From contig NZ_CP126101.1 of NCBI RefSeq assembly GCF_030123245.1, positions 1,362,501-1,426,500 on the forward strand: a stretch of DNA of 64,000 bases, read 5' to 3'. The notes under the pieces were generated by a model. It saw only the letters and a list, made by a program, of their open reading frames with translations, made no database searches and had not been told where the DNA came from. The number at the start of each line of letters is the position of its first letter. Within the stretch, counting starts at the first letter, position 1. This DNA comes from Lysinibacillus pakistanensis (GTDB taxonomy: Bacteria > Bacillota > Bacilli > Bacillales_A > Planococcaceae). Both the position numbers and the translations under genes were made by a program. This document shows, one piece after another, positions 10,380-19,013 of this stretch.

Positions 10380-11441
10380 ATGCAATTATTACAGCACACG
10401 ATTAAAAAAATTCAAAATGCGGATAGCCGTATGATGGAGAAAGCTAGGGAATATATAGACTCTCTGAGCAAGCCACCTGGAAGCTTGGGGAAATTGGAGA
10501 ATCTTGCTGTACAGCTTGCTGGTATTACAGGAGAATTATTTCCTAAAATTGAGAGTAAAGCAATTATTGTCTGTGCAGCAGATCACGGTGTTTGTGAGGA
10601 AGATGTAACTTCAAATCCACAAAAGGTCACATTTTTACAAACATTGAATTTTCCAAAAGGGCTTACGGGTGTTTGTGCAATCGCCAGCATAACCAATGCT
10701 AAAATTATAACGGTCGATGTTGGTGTAAAAGAAGATGTACCGCTTGATGCTGGTGTCATTCTAAAGAAAATTAAATATGGGACAGACAACATGGCAAAGG
10801 GTCCAGCTATGTCAAGAGAGGAAGCTATTCAATCCATCGAAGTAGGAATTGAAGTTGCAACGAACGAAATAAGAAACGGAGCAGATGTTCTTGGAACTGG
10901 TGAAATGGGTATTGGGAATACAACACCAAGTGCGGCTATCCTATCCGTGCTTCATGCCTGTCATCCAAATATAGTAACAGGACTAGGTGCAGGTGTTGGA
11001 GCTGGGGGAATTACGCATAAGGTGGAGGTTATTCAACATGCTATTGCACTAAACAAGCCTAATCGCCACGATGCTATTGATATTCTTGCAAAAGTTGGTG
11101 GCTTAGAAATAGGTGCTATGGCTGGAATTGTACTTGCGGCTGCTGCAAATCGCAAACCTGTTGTAATTGATGGCTTTATTTCTACGGTTGCTGCTCTCAT
11201 TGCCTTTGAGCTTGAGCCAAAAGTAAAGGACTACATCATTCCTTCCCATGCCTCAGAAGAACCAGGGGCTAAAATAGCAGCCAAGTTGCTAGGGGTAGAA
11301 CCAATGCTACATATGAATATGCGTTTAGGAGAAGGCTCTGGTGCAGCTTTAGCCTTTCCAATTTTAGATGCAGCATGCTCAATGATGAAAAATATGGCAA
11401 CACTTGAGGAATCTGTAGTGCTAGTAGAATCGAAAGAATAG
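10380..11441 (+). CDS. cobT: nicotinate-nucleotide--dimethylbenzimidazole phosphoribosyltransferase
   Basis: Makes alpha-ribazole phosphate, the activated lower ligand of cobalamin. The 353-aa length matches the family. Visible motifs are SKPPGSLGKLE near the start, CAADHGVCEE, GTGEMGIGNTTPSAA, and MRLGEGSGAALAFP with the catalytic glutamate. RBS GAAAGGGGA precedes ATG 10380. It stands alone behind a B12 riboswitch; no other cobalamin gene is adjacent, which fits lower-ligand salvage or remodelling rather than a local de novo operon. Confidence 0.96.
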   Translation: MQLLQHTIKKIQNADSRMMEKAREYIDSLSKPPGSLGKLENLAVQLAGITGELFPKIESKAIIVCAADHGVCEEDVTSNPQKVTFLQTLNFPKGLTGVCAIASITNAKIITVDVGVKEDVPLDAGVILKKIKYGTDNMAKGPAMSREEAIQSIEVGIEVATNEIRNGADVLGTGEMGIGNTTPSAAILSVLHACHPNIVTGLGAGVGAGGITHKVEVIQHAIALNKPNRHDAIDILAKVGGLEIGAMAGIVLAAAANRKPVVIDGFISTVAALIAFELEPKVKDYIIPSHASEEPGAKIAAKLLGVEPMLHMNMRLGEGSGAALAFPILDAACSMMKNMATLEESVVLVESKE

Positions 11442-11457
11442 ATCGTAACAAAAAGTA

Positions 11458-11495
11458 TAACAAGCCCATATATTCGAACTATGTGGGCTTGTTAC
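11458..11495. terminator. bidirectional terminator between cobT and TRIC gene
   Basis: Stem TAACAAGCCCATA / TATGTGGGCTTGTTA serves two convergent genes, with A-rich and T-rich flanks. Confidence 0.8.
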
Positions 11496-11509
11496 TATTT
11501 ATAAAATGG

Positions 11510-12115
11510 CTATGCCCGATTGAGCTTTCGTAAAGGCAAACGCCATTTCTTCATATAGGAAAAAATTCTTAGCACTGTTATTATACCAAATAATCCATAT
11601 AAAAAGAGGTCGCCTGTCAATACTTCTAGACCAATCATGAGTCCTGCAAGAGCTGCCCAAACCCCGTAAATTTCATCACGTAATACGAGAGGCTTGCGTC
11701 TTGCTAATAGATCTCGAACTATGCCGCCTCCTGAACCAGTTAAGACAGCAGCTACAATAACTGCACTAATAGGCATGTCGAGCTTTACAGCATAGAGGGC
11801 ACCTTGAATAGCAAATGCCGATAAGCCAATGGCATCCGTAAAGTTTCCCCAGCGATGCCAATGCTGAATTAGATGATGTGGAAAAATAAAAAATATAGTA
11901 ATCGCCGCAAGTGCAATTTGGAACATCATATCCTGTCCCCATAATGTTGTAACAGGCAGGCCAATAAGTAAGTTACGAATTGCTCCACCACCAAAGGCAG
12001 TGACAATACCGAGTATATAAACACCGAATAAATCGTATTCTTCCTCCATGGCGATAATTGCCCCAGAAATAGCAAAGGCAATTGTTCCGATAATACTGAA
12101 AACCTCCCAAGCCAT
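11510..12115 (-). CDS. TRIC / UPF0126 cation channel family membrane protein
   Basis: 201-aa membrane protein with two UPF0126 repeats, each with a glycine-rich kink: GGGAIRNLLIG and GGGIVRDLLARRKPLVL. About seven membrane segments are expected. The family is described as trimeric cation channels; the bacterial role is unclear. ATG 12115 was chosen because GAAGGGGTG lies at good distance; a GTG at 12124 is too close to that RBS. Confidence 0.88.
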   Translation of the reverse strand: MAWEVFSIIGTIAFAISGAIIAMEEEYDLFGVYILGIVTAFGGGAIRNLLIGLPVTTLWGQDMMFQIALAAITIFFIFPHHLIQHWHRWGNFTDAIGLSAFAIQGALYAVKLDMPISAVIVAAVLTGSGGGIVRDLLARRKPLVLRDEIYGVWAALAGLMIGLEVLTGDLFLYGLFGIITVLRIFSYMKKWRLPLRKLNRA

Positions 12116-12371
12116 CCCTTTCACCCCTTCTGAAAAATAATGTACTTTCTCATTAAAGTTAAAAAATTCTATTAAATGTAAGAGAATCTATGAAATTTCA
12201 AAAATAATGAAAGAAGTCCGCACATTAGCTTAGCGCAAATTGCGAGTAGAAACAATAGGCAAGTTTTGCAGACACATCTACAAATTGTTAAGATGAGATA
12301 GGAGAAAGTGAAAACTTCAATTTGTGGGTGTAGGTGCCCGCAATTGAACAAATGTGAATGGAGAAGAATGC

Positions 12372-13622
12372 ATGACTTTTACAACGAATTTAACAGAAGA
12401 AACGTTAGCATTAGCTACCAAAATAGAGGAAAAGGTTCGCCCGTTTCAAAGGAAGGTAGACGAGATGGCGTTCTTTAATCAACAAAAGGTGCTTGCAGCT
12501 TTTAGGAAGCATCAAGTGAGTGACTATCATTTACACCCTTCTAATGGATATGGTTATGATGATGAGGGACGTGACAATTTAGAGCGTGTTTATGCAGAGG
12601 TTTTCGGAGCGGAGGCTGCCATTGTACGTCCGCAGATTATTTCGGGGACACATGCCATTACGCTTAGTCTATTCGGCGTGCTGCGACCGGGTGATGAATT
12701 GCTGTATATTTCAGGTCAACCATATGATACATTACAATCCATAGTAGATGGCGGTGATAAGGATACCGGCTCATTAAAGGATTATAAAATTGGCTATCGC
12801 CATGTAGATTTAATGGAAAATCAACTGATTGATTGGGACGGGGTAGCGGCTGCTATTACAGAGAATACAAAAATGATTGCCATTCAACGTTCAAAGGGCT
12901 ATGCATCACGTCCATCCTTTACTATTGAAGAAATTACTTCATTGTGTGTGAAAATCCGTGAATTAGCACCACAGGCGATCATCTTTGTCGATAATTGCTA
13001 TGGAGAATTTGTGGAGGCTCAGGAACCGACAGAGGTAGGGGCAGATTTAATGGCAGGCTCTCTGATTAAAAATCCAGGCGGTGGCTTAGCCAAAATTGGT
13101 GGCTATATTGCTGGTCGTGCCGATTTAGTTGAAAAATGTGCCTATCGTATGACGTCACCGGGTATTGGTGCTGAAGCAGGTGCAACACTAAATACGCTTG
13201 GCGATTTTTATCAGGGCTTTTTCCTAGCGCCACACGTTGTAGCACAAGCATTAAAAGGCGCAATTTTCACAGCGGCAATGCTAGAAGAAGTTGGTATGTC
13301 TACATCTCCACGCTATGATGCGAAACGAACGGATTTAATTCAATCTGTTTCATTCCAAACGGCTGAACAAATGATTGCCTTTTGTCGCGAAATCCAAGCA
13401 AATTCACCAATCAATGCCCATTACGCACCAGAGCCAGCCTATATGCCAGGCTATGAGGATGATGTCATAATGGCGGCAGGTACCTTTATTCAGGGCTCCA
13501 GTATTGAGCTTACAGCAGATGGTCCTATTCGCCCGCCATATACGGCATTTATTCAAGGCGGACTCACATATGAGCATGTAAAATTTGCTATTTGTAGTGC
13601 GGTTCAAAAAATTCAAAAATAG
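12372..13622 (+). CDS. ynbB: methionine gamma-lyase family protein (YnbB-like)
   Basis: PLP-dependent fold-type I enzyme of 416 aa, annotated in relatives as aluminium-resistance protein or Met gamma-lyase family. RPQIISGTHAI, FVDNCYGEF and SLIKNPGGGLAKIGGYIAG (probable PLP lysine region) are visible. ATG 12372 follows TGGAGAAG; an in-frame GTG at 12354 lacks an RBS. Placement directly upstream of glnR-glnA is as in B. subtilis. The true reaction is uncertain. Confidence 0.88.
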   Translation: MTFTTNLTEETLALATKIEEKVRPFQRKVDEMAFFNQQKVLAAFRKHQVSDYHLHPSNGYGYDDEGRDNLERVYAEVFGAEAAIVRPQIISGTHAITLSLFGVLRPGDELLYISGQPYDTLQSIVDGGDKDTGSLKDYKIGYRHVDLMENQLIDWDGVAAAITENTKMIAIQRSKGYASRPSFTIEEITSLCVKIRELAPQAIIFVDNCYGEFVEAQEPTEVGADLMAGSLIKNPGGGLAKIGGYIAGRADLVEKCAYRMTSPGIGAEAGATLNTLGDFYQGFFLAPHVVAQALKGAIFTAAMLEEVGMSTSPRYDAKRTDLIQSVSFQTAEQMIAFCREIQANSPINAHYAPEPAYMPGYEDDVIMAAGTFIQGSSIELTADGPIRPPYTAFIQGGLTYEHVKFAICSAVQKIQK

Positions 13623-14000
13623 GTAAGTGAAAAACTATTCTGTTAGGTCAATGAAATCAAGGTGCCAAATAAAAAGTAAATTCCTATTGAATTTCACTTT
13701 TTCTATGAAAAAGCAGAGCGGCAGCAATTAGTGGCTTTATGTAAATGCCTTTGCTTTACTTTTGCAGGAAGAAAATGTTTGAAATTATACACTATTATTG
13801 ATTGGAGTGCAAGGCTACTCGACTCCCGTGGGACAGACGAGACCCTACACGGGGCGTCAGCGAAGGAAGCGGCTCGTCGCTCGCCCACAGGAAGCTTTGC
13901 TCTGTGCGTCAGCAACAAAGCGAGTAGCCTGGAACGGAAATCACCTTTATTTTGATTTAATATTCATAAAAATTCCCTTGGCCATTTTTTTAATATTACG
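13623..14000 (-). mobile_element. deleted copy (C) of the terminator-nested repeat element
   Basis: Reads in the orientation opposite to copies A (48578) and B (55745). Its left part (13629-13690: GAAAAACTATT…GTCAATGAAATCAAGGTGCC) matches the right end of A/B. 13697-13740 matches the middle, and 13750-14000 matches the left GC-rich module and left end. Two internal deletions removed the second GC-rich module. It begins at the ynbB stop codon and abuts a terminator hairpin at 14000. ORFs in it are repeat artefacts. An internal hairpin at 13670-13703 lies at a deletion junction. Confidence 0.75.
13800..13945 (+). repeat. GC-rich dispersed module (GATTGGAGTG…CGGAAATCACC)
   Basis: Single surviving GC-rich module of copy C. 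It shares GATTGGAGTGCAAGGCTACT, GAGACCCT, GAAGCGGCTCGTCGCTCGCC and GAGTAGCCTGGAACGGAAAT with the other modules and carries an extra insertion of about 24 bp. Confidence 0.85.
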
Positions 14001-14037
14001 AAAAACTATTCAAATCGTTATTTTGAATAGTTTTTTT
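14000..14037 (+). terminator. intrinsic terminator abutting element C
   Basis: Stem AAAAACTATTCAAA / TTTTGAATAGTTTTT with T tract. Probably the original ynbB terminator, now about 380 bp from the gene because the element lies between. Confidence 0.8.
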
Positions 14038-14074
14038 ACAATTTTGTAGCAGTCAAAAAAATATTAAAAAACGA

Positions 14075-14126
14075 TGTCAGGAAACCTTACATATTTGTTG
14101 ACAGTGTAAAAATTTCGTTATATGAT
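14075..14126 (+). promoter_or_regulatory. glnRA promoter with GlnR/TnrA box
   Basis: TGTCAGGAAACCTTACA (14075-14091) fits the TGTNA-N7-TNACA consensus exactly. TTGACA (14098-14103), a 17-bp spacer and TATGAT (14121-14126) form a near-ideal sigma-A promoter just downstream. This predicts autorepression by GlnR in good nitrogen supply. Confidence 0.88.
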
Positions 14127-14150
14127 TAGCGGGTATTGGAGGGGACTTAA

Positions 14151-14525
14151 ATGAGTCGTGAAATTAGACGAACTATGCCGTTATTATCTATGAGTATCGT
14201 GATGCAATTGACCGAGCTTTCGGCACGCCAAATTCGTTATTATGAAGAACACCATTTAATTGAGCCGCACCGAACAGAAGGCAATCGTCGAATGTTCTCA
14301 TTAAATGACGTCGATACATTGCTAGAAATTAAAGATTACTTAGAACAGGGCATGAATATGGCAAAGATTAAAAAATTATTTGCTAAAAAGAATAACCCTG
14401 TGACGACAGATGAGCCGGATTTAAGTGACTCAGAATTACGTCGTATCATGCGTGAGGAAATGCGTCAAGCACAGCGCATGCAAAAATCATCCATCCGACG
14501 TGGGGATTTATCCCGATTCTATTAA
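14151..14525 (+). CDS. glnR: glutamine synthetase repressor GlnR
   Basis: MerR-type regulator of nitrogen assimilation, 124 aa. [20 protein letters not shown] and [13 protein letters not shown] are the GlnR/TnrA DNA-binding signatures. The C-terminal [13 protein letters not shown]…DLSRFY resembles the glutamine-synthetase-sensing tail of GlnR. RBS GGAGGGG precedes ATG 14151. Directly upstream of glnA, with a GlnR box in its own promoter. Confidence 0.96.
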   Translation: MSREIRRTMPLLSMSIVMQLTELSARQIRYYEEHHLIEPHRTEGNRRMFSLNDVDTLLEIKDYLEQGMNMAKIKKLFAKKNNPVTTDEPDLSDSELRRIMREEMRQAQRMQKSSIRRGDLSRFY

Positions 14526-14586
14526 AAGCCTTTAATAGGGTAGGGTAAAGATAAAAGCTAGACAAATTATAGGAGTGTGGAAAACT

Positions 14587-15921
14587 GTGGGTAAATACAC
14601 AAAAGAGGACATTAAACGTCTTATCGAGGAAAAAAACGTAAGCTTTATTCGTCTACAATTTACGGATATACTTGGCACAATTAAAAACGTTGAGATTCCT
14701 GTAAGCCAATTAGACAAAGCGCTAGAAAATAAAATGATGTTTGATGGTTCATCTATTGAAGGCTTCGTTCGTATTGAAGAATCAGATATGTATTTATATC
14801 CTGATCTAGATTCCTTCGTGGTGTTCCCTTGGACTTCTGAAAAAGGGAAAGTAGCACGCTTCATTTGTGATGTATACACTGCGAAAGGCGAACCATTTGC
14901 TGGTGACCCACGTAACAACCTAAAACGTATCCTAAGAAAAATGGAGGATATGGGCTTCACAAGCTTCAATTTAGGACCTGAGCCAGAGTTCTTCTTATTC
15001 AAATTAGATGCAAAAGGCGAACCAACATTAGAGGTTAATGACCACGGTGGTTACTTTGACTTAGCGCCAACTGATCTTGGTGAAAATTGCCGTCGTGATA
15101 TCGTATTAGAGCTAGAAGAGATGGGCTTTGAAATTGAAGCTTCTCACCATGAGGTAGCTCCTGGACAACACGAAATTGACTTTAAATATGCAGATGCTAT
15201 CACAGCTTGTGATAATATCCAAACGTTCAAATTAGTTGTAAAAACAATTGCACGTAAACACGGCTTACACGCTACTTTCATGCCAAAACCATTATACGGT
15301 GAAGCTGGCTCTGGGATGCACTTCAATGTTTCATTGTTTAAAGGCAAAGAAAATGCTTTCTATGATGAATCGACTGAATTAGGTCTTTCTGAAACAGCTA
15401 TGCAATTCATGGCAGGCGTTCTTGCGCATGTTCAAGGCTTCACAGCTGTAACAAACCCTACAGTTAACTCTTATAAACGTCTTGTTCCTGGTTATGAAGC
15501 ACCATGTTATGTGGCATGGTCAGCGCAAAACCGTTCACCATTAATTCGTATTCCATCAGCTCGTGGTCTGTCAACACGTGTAGAGGTACGTTCTGTGGAC
15601 CCAGCCGCAAATCCTTATTTAGCAATGGCTGTTATTTTAGAAGCGGGTCTAGAAGGGATTCGTCAAAATCTAACTCCACCAGCTGCAATTAACCGTAACA
15701 TTTATGTGATGTCTGAAGAAGAACGTAAAGCAAACGGAATTGAAAACTTGCCACCAGCTCTTGATGATGCATTAACATTACTTGCTAAAGACAAAGTAGC
15801 GCAAGAAGCGTTAGGTGAGCATATCTATGCAAACTTCAAAGAAGCAAAAGAAATTGAGTTTGATATGTATCGCACTACTGTCCATCAATGGGAACGTGAC
15901 CAATATTTAAAAATGTACTAA
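14587..15921 (+). CDS. glnA: glutamine synthetase type I
   Basis: Condenses glutamate and ammonia with ATP. Start GTG 14587 gives 444 aa, the size I recall for B. subtilis GlnA, and begins [17 protein letters not shown]. An in-frame GTG at 14575 overlaps the [56 protein letters not shown] and the [16 protein letters not shown] region are typical GSI-alpha sequences. Co-transcribed with glnR. Confidence 0.96.
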   Translation: MGKYTKEDIKRLIEEKNVSFIRLQFTDILGTIKNVEIPVSQLDKALENKMMFDGSSIEGFVRIEESDMYLYPDLDSFVVFPWTSEKGKVARFICDVYTAKGEPFAGDPRNNLKRILRKMEDMGFTSFNLGPEPEFFLFKLDAKGEPTLEVNDHGGYFDLAPTDLGENCRRDIVLELEEMGFEIEASHHEVAPGQHEIDFKYADAITACDNIQTFKLVVKTIARKHGLHATFMPKPLYGEAGSGMHFNVSLFKGKENAFYDESTELGLSETAMQFMAGVLAHVQGFTAVTNPTVNSYKRLVPGYEAPCYVAWSAQNRSPLIRIPSARGLSTRVEVRSVDPAANPYLAMAVILEAGLEGIRQNLTPPAAINRNIYVMSEEERKANGIENLPPALDDALTLLAKDKVAQEALGEHIYANFKEAKEIEFDMYRTTVHQWERDQYLKMY

Positions 15922-15930
15922 TTAAGATTA

Positions 15931-15963
15931 ACCGAGTATCTAATAGAGGATACTCGGTTTTTT
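15931..15963 (+). terminator. intrinsic terminator of glnRA
   Basis: Perfect stem ACCGAGTATC / GATACTCGGT, 8-nt loop, then six T. Confidence 0.92.
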
Positions 15964-15982
15964 ACAGACATATAAAAAGCAC

Positions 15983-16023
15983 AAAAAGCGATGAGGCGTT
16001 TAACAACCTCATCGCTTTTTTTT
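15983..16023. terminator. second terminator, probably bidirectional
   Basis: Stem AAAAGCGATGAGG / CCTCATCGCTTTT followed by T; preceded by A, so it can also act on the minus strand for the coat gene. Confidence 0.8.
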
Positions 16024-16145
16024 ATCTTGATTCAAGCAGAGTATTAATTAAGTGGCGAGATGAATGGTTATTTAATTAAGAGCTCCTTGGCTATCATAGT
16101 TTTTGAAGAGGAGCGTTTTGAGCAAGATTGACGCAATGTAATTGA

Positions 16146-16496
16146 TTAATAGCCCATATGATTGTGATGATACGGCATATGGCCGTGGTGGTGCGACATA
16201 TGGCAGTGATGCTGCGGCATGTGACAAGGGTTAGGTGGCATTTCGCAAAGTGTATGGTTTTCGCAACATTCATTCACGACAGATTCAGTACATGGGAAAT
16301 AGTATTGATGATCGAAAATATGTTTATTTACATTTGTAATATGTGTTGGTTGTACATGCGGTACGACAGTATGGATATAATTTGTACGAACATATTGCTC
16401 TGGTGGCATAAATTGTGGTGGATCAAATTGTGTTGGCATTGTTTGTGGTGGACAACAATGTGGACCTTTCCCATGATGACGCATACGATTAAACAT
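16146..16496 (-). CDS. CotD-like inner spore coat protein
   Basis: 116-aa His-, Pro- and Met-rich protein. The middle segment HTVVPHVQPTHITNVNKHIF followed by YFP resembles B. subtilis CotD (TIVPHIHPQHTTNVN…HYFPH, from memory). The C-terminus carries a HM-rich tandem (CHMPQHH, CHMSHHH, GHMPYHH, NHMGY). ATG 16496 is preceded by AGGAGGT; the frame upstream of it is not needed. A sigma-K-like promoter precedes it. Metal binding by the His tail is possible but inferred. Confidence 0.85.
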   Translation of the reverse strand: MFNRMRHHGKGPHCCPPQTMPTQFDPPQFMPPEQYVRTNYIHTVVPHVQPTHITNVNKHIFDHQYYFPCTESVVNECCENHTLCEMPPNPCHMPQHHCHMSHHHGHMPYHHNHMGY

Positions 16497-16535
16497 GGTT
16501 ATTACCTCCTGTTTTAATAAGTTGTGGTTCATTAT

Positions 16536-16564
16536 TAAGATATGAGTGATATGTCGATAGGGTC
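16536..16564 (-). promoter_or_regulatory. sigma-K-like promoter of the coat gene
   Basis: On the minus strand: GACC, 16 bp, CATATCTTA. This fits the sigma-K pattern (AC, 16-17 bp, CATANNNTA) and lies 40 bp before the start of a coat gene. Confidence 0.65.
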
Positions 16565-16799
16565 TATTTATTTGCCTACTAACTATTAGATAAATCTCAC
16601 ACATCAGTGAAAATCGAAACTTATGTAACATATGCCTAATATATCCTTAGAGCTTATTTAGATGAGTATATATACCTTTGTTTCAAGTGATTTTCTTTAT
16701 CAAAAGAGATTAATTTGTATATTTGTATAATAAGCAGCCAATTAAAAATAAAATATTATTAAAATTATTAAAAAGGTACGTTTTTTATAAAAAAAGATA

Positions 16800-16850
16800 T
16801 TGTAAATACATTTTTTGTACAGTATACTCTTTTAGTGATAATGATTATCA
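16800..16850 (+). promoter_or_regulatory. promoter with perfect Fur box
   Basis: TTGTAA, 17 bp, TATACT (16823-16828), followed by the perfect 7-1-7 Fur box TGATAATGATTATCA (16836-16850). Predicts iron repression of the downstream siderophore uptake genes. Confidence 0.92.
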
Positions 16851-16878
16851 TTATTGATTATTATTTGGGAGGACATAT

Positions 16879-17880
16879 ATGTCGAAACTTACATTTAACA
16901 AAAGAAATTTTTATTTGCTTTTCACATTATTACTATCATTCGCATTTTTACTAGCTGCTTGCGGGGATAAAACATCAAAAAGTAGTGAACAGGAAAATAA
17001 AGCATCAGAAGAAGGAAAAACAGAGGAAGCAAGTCGTGAAATTACACATGCGATGGGTACAACAACCGTAAAAGGAACACCGACAAAAATAGTAACGCTT
17101 TATCAGGGTGCTACCGATGTGGCAGTTGCAATGGGGATTAAGCCAGTAGGTGCAGTAGAGTCGTGGGCAGAAGCGCCTATCTACAACTATCTTAAAAATG
17201 ATTTAGATGGTGTAACAATCGTTGGGCAGGAAACACAGCCAAATTTAGAAGAAATTGCGAAGCTTAAGCCTGATTTAATTATTGCTTCGAAAGTGCGTCA
17301 TGAGGAAATTTATGATCAGTTATCTCAAATTGCACCAACAGTTGCCCATGAAACTGTTTTTGATTTCAAAGGAACAGCAGAAATGATGGGTCAAGCGATG
17401 AATCAAGAAGATAAGGTCAAAGAGCTATTAGGAAATTGGGATAACCGAGTGGCAGATTTCCAAACAAAAATTAAAGAAAAGCTTGGAGATCAATGGCCAC
17501 TACATGTTTCAGTTGTTAATTTTAGAGCAGATCATGCACGAATTTATGTTACAGGCTTTGCAGGATCAATTTTATCAGAACTTGGCTTCGAGGGTCCTAA
17601 AAATCTAACAGATGATTCATTAGAGATTGTAAAACTAACGGACAAAGAAAGTATTACACAGATGAATGCAGATGTGATTTATATGTTTATGGAAAATGAT
17701 GAGGCTGTTAAAAAAGTTTATGAAGAATGGACAAATCATCCATTATGGAAAGAGCTTGATGCAGTCAAAGCAAATCAAGTATATCAGGTTGATGAAATTA
17801 ATTGGAATCTAGCTGGTGGTATTCTAAGTGCTAATTTAATGCTTGATGATATTTATGACAAATTTGAATTAGAAAAATAA
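16879..17880 (+). CDS. iron-siderophore ABC transporter, substrate-binding lipoprotein
   Basis: 333-aa Peripla_BP_2 (helical backbone) binding protein. The signal peptide ends in a lipobox LLAAC with Cys28 as the lipidated residue. TPTKIVTLYQGATDVAVAMG, EEIAKLKPDLIIAS and a C-terminal QVYQVDEINWNLAGG are typical of class III siderophore receptors; the overall pattern recalls YfiY-type hydroxamate/carboxylate receptors. The Fur box upstream supports an iron role. Specific siderophore not determinable. Confidence 0.92.
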   Translation: MSKLTFNKRNFYLLFTLLLSFAFLLAACGDKTSKSSEQENKASEEGKTEEASREITHAMGTTTVKGTPTKIVTLYQGATDVAVAMGIKPVGAVESWAEAPIYNYLKNDLDGVTIVGQETQPNLEEIAKLKPDLIIASKVRHEEIYDQLSQIAPTVAHETVFDFKGTAEMMGQAMNQEDKVKELLGNWDNRVADFQTKIKEKLGDQWPLHVSVVNFRADHARIYVTGFAGSILSELGFEGPKNLTDDSLEIVKLTDKESITQMNADVIYMFMENDEAVKKVYEEWTNHPLWKELDAVKANQVYQVDEINWNLAGGILSANLMLDDIYDKFELEK

Positions 17881-17889
17881 TGGCAAGTA

Positions 17890-17920
17890 AGGGCTGTATC
17901 TTTAGCGACAGCCCTCTTCT
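17890..17920 (+). terminator. intercistronic terminator/attenuator
   Basis: Stem AGGGCTGT / ACAGCCCT with a 10-nt loop and a short pyrimidine tail, between the binding-protein gene and the permease genes. It may set a high ratio of binding protein to permease. Confidence 0.65.
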
Positions 17921-17996
17921 TGTAGATAGAAAGCTTTATATTTAAACTGCAAGCTAGTTTTCGAGATAAATTGTGGATGAAGAAAGTTGGCATAAA

Positions 17997-19013
17997 ATGA
18001 GAATTATTCTTTCCAGTACCTCAATGAAAAAAATTTGCTTCCTAATAAGCTGTGTATTGCTTTTTTGCACATTTATTTTAAGTATTGCACTTGGTCAAAC
18101 CTCTATATCATTAGAGTCTATCTATCAGGCATTTTTTCATTTTAATGATGCAAATACCGAGCATGTCATTATAAGAACTTCTCGTTTGACACGCGCTATT
18201 ATCGCTGCGGTAGTTGGTGCCAGTCTTGCCATTGCTGGGGCTTTAATGCGTGCATTAACAAGAAATCCATTAGCGGCACCTGATATTTTAGGTATTAATG
18301 CAGGAGCTATATTTTTTATTGTCAGCGCGATTACTTTGTTTTCAATAGATTCCTTAATGAGTTATATGTGGATTGCCTTTTTAGGGGCAGGTATTGCAGG
18401 AGCAATGGTTTTTTTCTTAGGATCATTAGGAAGAGATGGTTTAACACCCATCAAAATAGTATTAGCAGGTGCAGCGATTACAGCCTTATTCGTATCGTTT
18501 ACACAGGGATTACTTGTGATTGATGAACAGGGCCTACAAAGTGTCCTTTTTTGGTTAGCAGGGTCAGTGTCAGGACGTAGCATTGATATGCTTTTACCTG
18601 TTCTTCCATTTATTTTAGTCGCAACCATTGTTTCAATAGTTATGGGAAGATCCATTAATGTCTTGCAATCTGGTGATGATATTGCAAAAGGGTTAGGGCA
18701 GCGAACAATTATCACTAAAATTACGCTGGGTATAATTATTATTGTGCTTGCAGGTAGCTCTGTAGCAGTTGCGGGCTCAATTGGCTTTATTGGACTGATT
18801 GTACCGCATATAGCAATAGGGCTTGTAGGTTCAGATTTTCGCTGGATTATTCCTTATAGTGCGGTGATTGGGGCTACGCTTCTACTGTTGGCTGACATAG
18901 CAGCTAGATTTATAATCATGCCATTGGAAATGCCAATTGGTGTTATGACGGCTTTAATTGGTGCTCCTTTCTTCATTTATATTGCACGAAAGGGGTTAGC
19001 GAAAAATGCCTAA
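17997..19013 (+). CDS. siderophore ABC transporter permease (FecCD family), first subunit
   Basis: About 338 aa and hydrophobic throughout, with the FecCD segments VVGASLAIAGALMRALTRNPLAAPDILG and GSIGFIGLIVPHIA (coupling region with the ATPase). ATG 17997 was preferred; GTG 17973 is an in-frame alternative and neither has a strong RBS. It overlaps the second permease gene by 8 bp. Confidence 0.92.
   Translation: MRIILSSTSMKKICFLISCVLLFCTFILSIALGQTSISLESIYQAFFHFNDANTEHVIIRTSRLTRAIIAAVVGASLAIAGALMRALTRNPLAAPDILGINAGAIFFIVSAITLFSIDSLMSYMWIAFLGAGIAGAMVFFLGSLGRDGLTPIKIVLAGAAITALFVSFTQGLLVIDEQGLQSVLFWLAGSVSGRSIDMLLPVLPFILVATIVSIVMGRSINVLQSGDDIAKGLGQRTIITKITLGIIIIVLAGSSVAVAGSIGFIGLIVPHIAIGLVGSDFRWIIPYSAVIGATLLLLADIAARFIIMPLEMPIGVMTALIGAPFFIYIARKGLAKNA

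Noticed and set aside
13670..13703. Hairpin AAAAAGTAAATT / AATTTCACTTTTT as ynbB terminator
   Set aside because: It arises at a deletion junction inside repeat element C; the hairpin at 14000-14037 is the better terminator.
13731..14049. Two overlapping plus-strand ORFs of 74 and 83 codons
   Set aside because: They lie inside repeat copy C and its GC-rich module; the same DNA is non-coding in copies A and B and carries stops there.
16158..16517. 119-codon plus-strand ORF opposite the coat gene
   Set aside because: It is the mirror of a His/Met/Pro-rich coat gene that has a good RBS, family match and sporulation promoter.
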